Shown one piece after another: positions 1 through 5,752 of a stretch of 5,830 bases of DNA. The translations under genes and the position numbers were made by a program. Location: assembly GCA_002331465.1 (NCBI GenBank), contig DCYM01000218.1, forward strand, positions 1-5,830, in the 5' to 3' direction. The DNA comes from Candidatus Neomicrothrix sp. UBA2110 (GTDB lineage Bacteria > Actinomycetota > Acidimicrobiia > Acidimicrobiales > Poriferisodalaceae). The notes under the pieces were generated by a model. It was not told the DNA's origin and searched no databases. It saw only the letters and a list, made by a program, of their open reading frames with translations. Every line of letters starts with the position of its first letter. The stretch's first letter is position 1.

Positions 1-1
1 C

Positions 2-46
2 ACTCAACGCGGTGCCCTCATGGTGGATATCAGAAGGTCGCTATGA
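2..46 (+). CDS. pgeF: 3' end of a probable purine nucleoside phosphorylase / laccase-domain protein (PgeF/YlmD family), partial
   Basis: An open frame enters from the left edge and ends at TGA 44-46, overlapping the yggS start by the four bases ATGA (43-46), a typical sign of translational coupling. The 14 visible residues read TQRGALMVDIRRSL. The TQRGALMV part resembles the usual C-terminal end of the YfiH/YlmD/PgeF family (commonly a TGRQA..V-type ending). Position also supports the call: in Gram-positive division clusters this gene lies between ftsZ and yggS. Family members act on purine nucleosides and have been linked to peptidoglycan quality control. With only 14 residues visible, the identification rests mainly on gene order and the overlapping stop codon, so it is tentative. 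Confidence 0.5.
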   Translation, partial: TQRGALMVDIRRSL

Positions 47-714
47 ACTCCGAGCGTCGGCTGAGCTCCGAACAAGTGGTCGACCGTGCTGGCGTTCTCC
101 GCGAGCGCGTTCGGTCGTTGGGTGGCGATGACGTTGACATCGTCGCGGTTACCAAAGGTTTTGGTCCATGGGCGCTACGTGCCGCGTCAAAGAGTGGTTT
201 CGAGATGGTCGGGGAAAACTACGCCCAAGAGTTGGAGTCAAAGTGGGCGCAGCTAAAGGACGAGGAACGTGACTGTCTTGAGGTGCATTTCATCGGTGGA
301 ATGCAAACCAACAAAGTTCGCAGAATCGCTCCAGTCGTCGCAGTCTGGCAGACGTTGGATCGTCAGTCTTTGGTGAACGAGATAGCTAAACGAGCTCCCA
401 CATCGTCGGTGATGATTCAAATCAATTTGACTCATAGTGAAACCCAGGGTGGGTGTCAGATTTCTAAGGCTGGCGACATTGTTGCTATGGCCCGGTCGAA
501 GGGCCTCAAGGTGATTGGTGCCATGGGAATCGGACCCCAAGGAGACGACCAAATAATTAGAGCGGCTTATCGAAGTCTGGTCTTGTTTGCTGACGATAAC
601 GCGTTGCAGCATCGGTCTATAGGGATGACCAACGATCTTGAGATTGCGATCGAATGCGGAAGCACAATGGTTCGAATTGGAACTGCTTTGTTTGGTGAAC
701 GTCCAGCACGCTGA
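43..714 (+). CDS. yggS: YggS/PROSC family pyridoxal-phosphate homeostasis protein (YlmE)
   Basis: This 223-residue protein has the usual length for the single-domain, alanine-racemase-like barrel fold of the YggS/PLPBP family. These cytoplasmic proteins bind PLP and buffer vitamin B6 and amino-acid pools; no catalytic activity is firmly established. Visible landmarks are the PLP-lysine segment AVTK (K38), GENYAQE at 57-63, FIGGMQTNK at 83-91 (usually IGxLQxNK), the strand MIQINL at 124-129, GAMGIGP at 159-165, SIGMTNDLEIAIECGST at 192-208, and the phosphate-binding ending MVRIGTALFGER at 209-220. ATG 43 is chosen because AGAAGG at 32-37 lies 5 bases upstream and the start overlaps the preceding stop. 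The segment TQGG (134-137) has Gln135 where E. coli YggS has Lys137 and other actinobacteria often have Arg. The gene is probably co-transcribed with its neighbours on both sides. Confidence 0.93.
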   Translation: MNSERRLSSEQVVDRAGVLRERVRSLGGDDVDIVAVTKGFGPWALRAASKSGFEMVGENYAQELESKWAQLKDEERDCLEVHFIGGMQTNKVRRIAPVVAVWQTLDRQSLVNEIAKRAPTSSVMIQINLTHSETQGGCQISKAGDIVAMARSKGLKVIGAMGIGPQGDDQIIRAAYRSLVLFADDNALQHRSIGMTNDLEIAIECGSTMVRIGTALFGERPAR

Positions 715-735
715 CATCGCGGTACCCTCAGCGAC

Positions 736-745
736 GAGGAGGAGG
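736..745 (+). promoter_or_regulatory. Strong ribosome binding site fixing the sepF start
   Basis: GAGGAGGAGG contains AGGAGG (737-742) with a 6-base spacer to ATG 749. This rules out the upstream in-frame TTG at 638, which lies inside yggS and would add 37 residues with no family similarity. Confidence 0.8.
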
Positions 746-748
746 CGT

Positions 749-1264
749 ATGGCTTCGATGTGGCGGCAGGCGATGCTCTACCTCGGGTTAGGACCCGATG
801 AAGGGTATGACGAACTGGACGAGATTCAGCATCCCGGTAGTTCGACGCAACCTTCCTCTCCGACTGGCGATCCCGTAACCGTTGTGACTAGCCCGACTTC
901 ACCGGCGACTATGCCTGACAGTTCGGTGGGTGCACCTGTTGGGGCTTCGGGAGCAGTTCCCACGGGTTCGGTGAGAACTATTCCCATTACCAGTGCCAAA
1001 CCTCACGTGGTTGCTCCGCGAACGTTCAACGAGGCTCAACAGCTCGCAGACCGTTTCAAGGCAGACCAACCGGTGATTGTCAACCTCCAGACTGCTAATC
1101 GAGATCTCGCGAGAAGGATCATCGATTTTGTGAGCGGTCTTTGTTACGCCCTTGGAGGGAAGATGGAGAAGGTCGCTGATCATGTATATTTGCTCGCCCC
1201 ATCTCATGTGAACCTTGCCGAAGAGGAGCGACAGCGCCTCCAAGAGCGCGGTTTGCACTATTAA
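749..1264 (+). CDS. sepF: Cell division protein SepF (YlmF), FtsZ membrane anchor
   Basis: This 171-residue protein has the three-part SepF layout. Residues 1-14 (MASMWRQAMLYLGL) form the N-terminal amphipathic helix that binds the inner face of the membrane. Residues about 22-85 are an acidic, then Ser/Thr/Pro/Gly/Val-rich linker that looks disordered. Residues about 86-158 form the conserved core, with VVAPRTFNEAQQLADRF, PVIVNLQ (108-114), RRIIDFVSGLCYALGG (122-137) and VYLLAPSHV (146-154). In this family the core dimerises through the glycine-containing helix and binds the C-terminal tail of FtsZ, so SepF tethers and bundles the Z-ring; many actinobacteria lacking FtsA depend on it. The start at 749 has an excellent ribosome binding site. 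The gene lies 34 bases after yggS and 14 bases before yggT, consistent with one operon. The stop is TAA. Confidence 0.95.
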   Translation: MASMWRQAMLYLGLGPDEGYDELDEIQHPGSSTQPSSPTGDPVTVVTSPTSPATMPDSSVGAPVGASGAVPTGSVRTIPITSAKPHVVAPRTFNEAQQLADRFKADQPVIVNLQTANRDLARRIIDFVSGLCYALGGKMEKVADHVYLLAPSHVNLAEEERQRLQERGLHY

Positions 1265-1278
1265 TTAGAGGCCTGTTC

Positions 1279-1545
1279 GTGACTCAAATCCTGTGCACCC
1301 TTTGCGATATTTATGTATTGGCTATTTTTGGACGAATTATTTTTAGCTGGATTCCCATTGCGCAGGACAGTCCGGTAGCGATTGTCCGCACGTTCCTCGT
1401 CAAGGTTACTGAGCCGCTTATGGGTCCTCTGAGGAGGGCGCTGCCTCCTCTTCGCCTAGGTGGTTTTGGGTTAGACCTCTCTCCTATATTGGTGTTGATT
1501 CTGATCCAATGGGTGCTGGCCGGTGTGATCCTTAATTGCGGCTGA
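1279..1545 (+). CDS. yggT: YggT family small integral membrane protein (YlmG)
   Basis: An 88-residue membrane protein starting at GTG, with AGAGG (1267-1271) 7 bases upstream. It has two hydrophobic segments, at residues about 3-25 and 67-86. They flank a basic loop carrying the family signature: GRIIFSWIP (18-26), VTEPLMGPLRRALPP (43-57) and GLDLSPILV (64-72). YggT/YlmG proteins belong to the sepF-divIVA neighbourhood in Gram-positive bacteria and have chloroplast relatives. They are implicated in membrane organisation around division or nucleoid positioning, but no biochemical activity is established. Length and topology are typical for the single-domain form. The 14-base gap after sepF and the absence of any terminator there suggest co-transcription and probably a shared division role. 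Confidence 0.93.
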   Translation: MTQILCTLCDIYVLAIFGRIIFSWIPIAQDSPVAIVRTFLVKVTEPLMGPLRRALPPLRLGGFGLDLSPILVLILIQWVLAGVILNCG

Positions 1546-1590
1546 GTTTTATTCGACTGCTTTCCAGTTTCAGCTTGGCTGCCTTGTTGT

Positions 1591-1596
1591 TAGTGT
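1591..1596 (+). promoter_or_regulatory. Possible -10 element for a leaderless divIVA transcript
   Basis: TAGTGT fits the actinobacterial TANNNT -10 pattern and ends 6 bases before ATG 1603, the spacing expected when transcription starts at the initiation codon itself. No purine-rich ribosome binding site is visible in the 20 bases before the ATG. No good -35 element is seen, so this is a hypothesis. Confidence 0.28.
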
Positions 1597-1602
1597 CACC
1601 AC

Positions 1603-2469
1603 ATGAAGTTGACCCCCGTTTTGCTTGAAACGCAGCAATTTCCTGAGCGGTTTAGGGGGTATGACCCTGACTCGGTTGATGACTTTCTTGAACGCGTCGC
1701 CGCGGGGTTGAGTGAACTCCAGGAGCGTCTAGACGAGTTGGCTGACCGCCTCATTGAGGCAGAAGAACGGGCCTCGGAAACTGGTTTAGAAGGCGAGGTT
1801 GAAATCATTGATGGTCGAATGGATGCAATTGCGAGCATTAAGGACGCATTGGCAACTGCTCCGCGTTTCGAGTCCGACGAGTCGAGTGCAACGAACATGG
1901 AAATTGTGATAGATGCGGTCGATACGGGAGACCTCTCTAAACACCAATCAGTCGCAGTCGGTGCCAACAAGATCCAAATTGAACGGATAGCCGAGCTGAT
2001 CACCTTGGCGCGAGACACTGCCGATGATGTGATTGACGAGGCCGTTGCCTCCGCACGAGAGCAAATTGGTGATCTACTAGCAGACGTCCTCGTGGCATCG
2101 TCAACAGATTTGGCGGCGAGTGGCGCTCTAGAACGCAAAGCGGAGTTAGAAGTGGAGTTGCTGGATCTTGATGCTCGAGTGAACGCTCGCCGTAATGATG
2201 CGAATCAACTAGCAGACTTGATCGAAACTCGGAGAAGAGCTTTAGGAGAGATAGCACGAGATCTCGGTGGCCGTCCCGATGGCCCTGAGGTAGACCACCC
2301 AGCTTCCTCCGGTGAAGTCGGTGGATGGGCCACAATTGATGGTTCTGTTGTTGAGCAACGCCTCGCGGACGCCTCCGGCGTTCCGGTCACAGAAACCCGA
2401 TCAGGTACAGAAATCGATGATCCGTTTTTTTCGGCGCTACAGAAGCGAGAGTCGCTCGAGGGGGAGTAA
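1603..2469 (+). CDS. divIVA: DivIVA (Wag31-like) polar growth / septum-site coiled-coil protein
   Basis: This 288-residue protein begins with the DivIVA membrane-binding domain: LTP at 3-5, F13, then FRGYDPDSVDDFLERV at 17-32. It aligns without gaps with B. subtilis DivIVA through Tyr20, including the membrane-inserting F17-R18 pair, which supports ATG 1603 as the start. Residues about 33-60 continue as a coiled coil. An acidic linker covers about 85-115, and a second coiled coil, about 122-222, contains the family-like run LARDTADDVIDEAVASAREQ (134-153). The tail (223-288) is Gly/Pro/Ser-rich and ends with a short motif, DDPFFSALQKR (272-282). In actinobacteria the protein self-assembles on curved membrane at poles and septa and organises cell-wall synthesis. 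It lies 57 bases after yggT with no clear ribosome binding site and converges on ileS, with 8 bases between the stop codons. Confidence 0.93.
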   Translation: MKLTPVLLETQQFPERFRGYDPDSVDDFLERVAAGLSELQERLDELADRLIEAEERASETGLEGEVEIIDGRMDAIASIKDALATAPRFESDESSATNMEIVIDAVDTGDLSKHQSVAVGANKIQIERIAELITLARDTADDVIDEAVASAREQIGDLLADVLVASSTDLAASGALERKAELEVELLDLDARVNARRNDANQLADLIETRRRALGEIARDLGGRPDGPEVDHPASSGEVGGWATIDGSVVEQRLADASGVPVTETRSGTEIDDPFFSALQKRESLEGE

Positions 2470-2477
2470 GACCCGAT

Positions 2478-5400
2478 TCAAACCTCGGTTAACGTCACTT
2501 GAGGTTCGTCCCCACCTGCTAGCCATATAATTCTCGAAGCCAAAACTGCTGCTGTGACAGTGGTTTCGTGGCCTTTGATCGCATCTAAGTTTGCCGGCGA
2601 CCACGCCACTTCGACCTCGATTCGCTGCGTGACTTCAAGATCTGCATCTTTTCTTGCCTGTTGGATAGTTCTGATTAGGTCTCGGGCTCGGCCTTCGGCT
2701 TCGAGCTCTGGAGTGACATCGGTGTCAAGGACAACTACAGCATCGTTCGATCGCAATGCGGCGGTGCTTTGTGGGTTAGCGGGATCAAGTGCTAGATCGT
2801 ATTCTTCGACTTCCAGTGTGTGCCCTGCGATACTGATTTGGTGTCCATCGGTTAGAGACCATTCACCGCGTTTGGCAGCGGCGAAAACCTTCTGAACGTC
2901 GGCGCCTAATCGGGGACCAAGAAGGTTGCCATTTGGTCGCAGGCTAAGAGTAGCGAGATTGCCGATTTCGGCTGTCAAAACAACTTGGTGTACGTTAATT
3001 TCCTCGGCTAAAAGATCTACGACCTCGCGCAGGTCCTCTGCGTTTGTTCCCGCCACGGTGACCTTTGATAGTGGCAACCGCACTCGTAGTCCGGCATCTT
3101 CTCGCAGGCGAAGAGCCGTTGATGCCACCTCTCTGATTTGATCCATTCTTGATACCAACTCGGGATCGGCCGGGAGTTCCTCAAGATGCGGCCAGGTGGC
3201 AAGATGAACGCTTTCTCCTCTGGTCAGGCCACCATGGATTTCCTCCATAATCATTGGAAGAAATGGCGCAGCGATTCGAGTAAAAGTGGTCAGAACTGTG
3301 TACAGCGTGTCGTACGCATCTGGATCGCCTTGCCCGCCGCCTTCGGGTCCCCAAAAACGATCTCGCGAGCGACGGATGTACCAGTTATTGAGAGCGTCGA
3401 TGAAACTTTGAATTTCTGAAGCCGCTCCGGGAAGGTCGTAAGCGTCTAGGGCGAGGGTTGTCGATTCGACTAACGATCTTGTTTTCGCGAGGAGGTAACG
3501 GTCGAGTAAGTGGGGGGAGTCTGTGCGTTTGACTGCCTTGTGGTCATCAACGTTGGCGTAAAGGGTAAAGAAGGAATAGGCGTTCCATAACGGGATAAGG
3601 ACTTGGCGCGTTACATCATCGATTCCTGTGTCAGATATGCGGGTATCGCCTCCTCGTACAATGTTGGTGGACATCAGATACCAACGAAGTGCATCTGAGC
3701 CCTGGGAATCAAAGATCTCAGCTGGTTCGGTGTAATTGCGTAGCCGCTTTGAAAGTTTGTTGCCGTCTTCGGCTAGCAGAATGCCGTGGCAAATAACGTT
3801 CTGGAATGCGGGACGATCAAACAAAGCTCCTGCCAGCACATGCAGCGTGTAAAACCAGCCGCGAGTTTGATTTATGTATTCCACGATGAAGTCGGCCGGG
3901 AAATGTTCTTCAAACCAATCTTTGTTTTCGAACGGGTAATGAACTTGGGCGAAGGGCATCGATCCGGATTCAAACCAACAATCGAGCACTTCGGGTACTC
4001 GCCTCATAGTGCTTTTACCGGTGGGATCGTCTGGGTTGGCTCGAGTCAACTCGTCGATGAAGGGGCGATGTAGATCTGTGGGACGAACTCCGAAATCAGC
4101 CTCAAGTTCGTCCAGGCTTCCGTAGACATCGGTTCGTGGATAATTCGGATCATCGCTGACCCAAATGGGTATTGGCGAGCCCCAGAATCGGTTTCTACTT
4201 ATTGACCAATCGCGAGCGCCGGCTAGCCATTGCCCAAATCGGCCATCTTGAACATGATCGGGAACCCAGTTGATCTCTTGGTTGATCTCTTGGAGGCGCG
4301 AGCGAATTTTAGTTACTTCAACGTACCAAGATGAAATAGCCCGATAGATAATCGGAGTGTCAGTTCTCCAGCAGTGCGGATAGTTGTGTTCATAGGTCTC
4401 GTGCCGGAGAACCCTGCCCTCGCCCTTGAGATGTTGAATGATCCCTGGATTCGCCTCGAAGACGTTCTCACCATCCCAGCCAGATACGGCTGCCGTGAAT
4501 CGTCCTTGTTCGTCAACTGGTACTGCATCCCCAATCTCGATCCCATTCGATTCGCAAACAATCTGGTCGTCTTCACCGAAACCCGGCGCCATATGAACGA
4601 TTCCGGTTCCTTCGCTCGTGTCCACGAAATCGGCTTCTAAAACGCGGAATGCATCTGAGCGGTCCGCGAAGTAGTCGAATAGTGGTTTATAGACACGGCC
4701 GACGAGGTCTGAGCCCCGGACGGATCCAAGTATTACGTGACCCTCGAGTTCTTCTGAGTACTTATCTACACATTCAGCGCCGAGAATCCATTTGGCGCCC
4801 TGTGCCTCTACGACCAAATACTCGATATTTGGCCCTACTGCCACGGCAAGGTTAGAAGGTAGCGTCCAAGGAGTTGTCGTCCATGTCACTAACCGAACTG
4901 ATTCGTCATCGCCGAGGCCTGGGAGTTCGGTGCCTTCCAACTCAAACCAAACAGTGATGGCTGGATCTTGACGAGGTCGAGTCGCGTCGTCCAAACGAAT
5001 CTCGAAATTAGAAAGTGGAGTCTCTGCTCCCCACGAATAAGGCATCACCCGGAAGGCTTGGTAGATGAGCCCCCGCTCCCACAACTGCTTGAAAGCCCAC
5101 ATCACCGATTCCATATAGGACAGATCCATGGTCTTGTAGTCGTTGTCGAAATCGACCCAGCGAGCTTGCCTAGTTACTGTCTCTTGCCACTCAGAGGTGT
5201 ACCGAAGCACGGACTCTTTGCAACTGGCGTTAAAATTCTCGATTCCGTACTCAGTTATTGCGGCGCGTCCCTTCAGGCCCAACTCCTGTTCGGTTTCCAT
5301 CTCGGCAGGTAGGCCGTGGCAGTCCCAGCCGAAACGGCGGTCGACGCGCTTACCGCGCATGGTTTGATACCGAGGAACCACGTCCTTGACGTATCCAGTG

Positions 5401-5600
5401 AGTAGGTGCCCGTGATGAGGTAGGCCGTTGGCGAAAGGTGGCCCGTCGTAGACCACAAACTCGTCGTTTTTGGGGCGAGATTCGATTGAAGTTTTAAATG
5501 TTTTTCGCTCTGCCCAACGGTGAAGGACGCCGCGCTCAATGGCAGGAAAATCTGGCCGGTTTGGCACTTTAGGGTACTGGTTGTTGTCTGAAGCGCTCAT
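2478..5600 (-). CDS. ileS: Isoleucyl-tRNA synthetase, type 2 (eukaryote-like)
   Basis: A complete 1040-residue class Ia synthetase that charges tRNA-Ile with isoleucine in the cytoplasm and hydrolyses misactivated valine. The catalytic domain has PPFANGLPHHGH (54-65), whose HxGH element is 62-65, and GWDCHGLPAE (91-100). The CP1 editing domain shows TWTTTPWTLPSN (239-250) and GTGIVHMAPGFGEDD (331-345), whose final Asp is the conserved editing residue. Further landmarks are ARDWSISRNRFWG (462-474), LDCWFESGS (539-547), the KMSKS-equivalent KLSKR (615-619) and the anticodon-binding helices from about 695. LPHxGH together with a KMSKR-like loop and no C-terminal zinc finger marks the type 2 form. 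Length matches mycobacterial IleRS. ATG 5598-5600 has AGGA (5607-5610) 6 bases upstream. The gene is transcribed against the division cluster. All longer frames opposite it lack recognisable motifs. Confidence 0.98.
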   Translation of the reverse strand: MSASDNNQYPKVPNRPDFPAIERGVLHRWAERKTFKTSIESRPKNDEFVVYDGPPFANGLPHHGHLLTGYVKDVVPRYQTMRGKRVDRRFGWDCHGLPAEMETEQELGLKGRAAITEYGIENFNASCKESVLRYTSEWQETVTRQARWVDFDNDYKTMDLSYMESVMWAFKQLWERGLIYQAFRVMPYSWGAETPLSNFEIRLDDATRPRQDPAITVWFELEGTELPGLGDDESVRLVTWTTTPWTLPSNLAVAVGPNIEYLVVEAQGAKWILGAECVDKYSEELEGHVILGSVRGSDLVGRVYKPLFDYFADRSDAFRVLEADFVDTSEGTGIVHMAPGFGEDDQIVCESNGIEIGDAVPVDEQGRFTAAVSGWDGENVFEANPGIIQHLKGEGRVLRHETYEHNYPHCWRTDTPIIYRAISSWYVEVTKIRSRLQEINQEINWVPDHVQDGRFGQWLAGARDWSISRNRFWGSPIPIWVSDDPNYPRTDVYGSLDELEADFGVRPTDLHRPFIDELTRANPDDPTGKSTMRRVPEVLDCWFESGSMPFAQVHYPFENKDWFEEHFPADFIVEYINQTRGWFYTLHVLAGALFDRPAFQNVICHGILLAEDGNKLSKRLRNYTEPAEIFDSQGSDALRWYLMSTNIVRGGDTRISDTGIDDVTRQVLIPLWNAYSFFTLYANVDDHKAVKRTDSPHLLDRYLLAKTRSLVESTTLALDAYDLPGAASEIQSFIDALNNWYIRRSRDRFWGPEGGGQGDPDAYDTLYTVLTTFTRIAAPFLPMIMEEIHGGLTRGESVHLATWPHLEELPADPELVSRMDQIREVASTALRLREDAGLRVRLPLSKVTVAGTNAEDLREVVDLLAEEINVHQVVLTAEIGNLATLSLRPNGNLLGPRLGADVQKVFAAAKRGEWSLTDGHQISIAGHTLEVEEYDLALDPANPQSTAALRSNDAVVVLDTDVTPELEAEGRARDLIRTIQQARKDADLEVTQRIEVEVAWSPANLDAIKGHETTVTAAVLASRIIWLAGGDEPQVTLTEV
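4269..4292 (-). repeat. Perfect 12-bp tandem duplication within ileS
   Basis: GTTGATCTCTTG (plus-strand reading) occurs twice back to back, at 4269-4280 and 4281-4292. It encodes QEIN twice (IleRS residues 437-444), just before the conserved NW.P.H segment. From memory of the family, the segment has about the normal length here, so it is not an obvious insertion. Confidence 0.9.
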
Positions 5601-5606
5601 TGTTCG

Positions 5607-5610
5607 TCCT
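5607..5610 (-). promoter_or_regulatory. ileS ribosome binding site
   Basis: On the minus strand AGGACGAACA directly precedes ATG 5600-5598. AGGA has a 6-base spacer and supports this start. Confidence 0.65.
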
Positions 5611-5616
5611 GAGAGG

Positions 5617-5630
5617 GCATGCGACCATGC
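5617..5630 (-). other. Short perfect hairpin in the ileS leader
   Basis: GCATG-CGAC-CATGC is a perfect 5-bp stem with a 4-base loop (GTCG in the ileS transcript). It lies 6 bases upstream of the AGGA site, so it could affect ribosome access. It is small enough to be chance. Confidence 0.3.
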
Positions 5631-5685
5631 ACGCTATCGCCTTGAGTTGGGAAGGCCTTTCTTTAAAGTCTGTTGCTTTAGTGCG

Positions 5686-5713
5686 TGGAGACAAGGAACG
5701 ACGGAGCTATGAT
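5686..5713 (+). promoter_or_regulatory. Probable promoter of the lysine-rich gene
   Basis: TATGAT at 5708-5713 matches five of six bases of the TATAAT -10 consensus. It is preceded by a poor -35-like TGGAGA at 5686-5691 with a 16-base spacer. A start near 5720 would give a leader of about 33 bases before ATG 5753. The rest of the divergent region 5601-5752 shows no convincing minus-strand promoter and no T-box. A small inverted repeat, TAAAG-tctgttg-CTTTA (5664-5680), and the palindrome CTTTAAAG (5661-5668) lie in the middle and might be operator-like. Confidence 0.35.
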
Positions 5714-5741
5714 GCGGCACCTTTTCGAACCCGAGTTGTCG

Positions 5742-5746
5742 GGAGG
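5742..5746 (+). promoter_or_regulatory. Ribosome binding site of the lysine-rich gene
   Basis: GGAGG lies within a run of G and A (5741-5750), 6 bases before ATG 5753. It supports 5753 as a genuine start even though the gene is cut by the window edge. Confidence 0.75.
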
Positions 5747-5752
5747 GGAGTT

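Noticed and set aside
638..748. An upstream TTG start extending sepF by 37 residues into yggS
   Set aside because: The extension has no SepF similarity, overlaps conserved yggS codons, and the ATG at 749 has a strong ribosome binding site and the expected amphipathic start.
1571..1590. CAGC-TTG-GCTG followed by T-rich sequence as a terminator after yggT
   Set aside because: The stem is only 4 bp with a 3-base loop and the downstream sequence is not a proper T-run, so it is too weak to support a terminator.
1596..2335. Minus-strand open frames opposite divIVA (1596-2138 and 2000-2335)
   Set aside because: They are low-complexity Ser/Arg-rich translations produced by the codon pattern of divIVA; no start signals or family features.
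4269..4292. The 12-bp tandem duplication in ileS as a recent in-frame insertion
   Set aside because: The surrounding segment seems to have the same length as in other type 2 IleRS proteins as remembered (VTxIKxRxxELNQxINW), so the repeat is probably incidental sequence similarity and not added length.
4968..5367. Several long plus-strand open frames opposite ileS (for example 4968-5312 and 4374-4640)
   Set aside because: They lie antisense to strongly conserved IleRS coding sequence, overlap each other, show no recognisable domains and have no good ribosome binding sites. They are shadows of the real gene.
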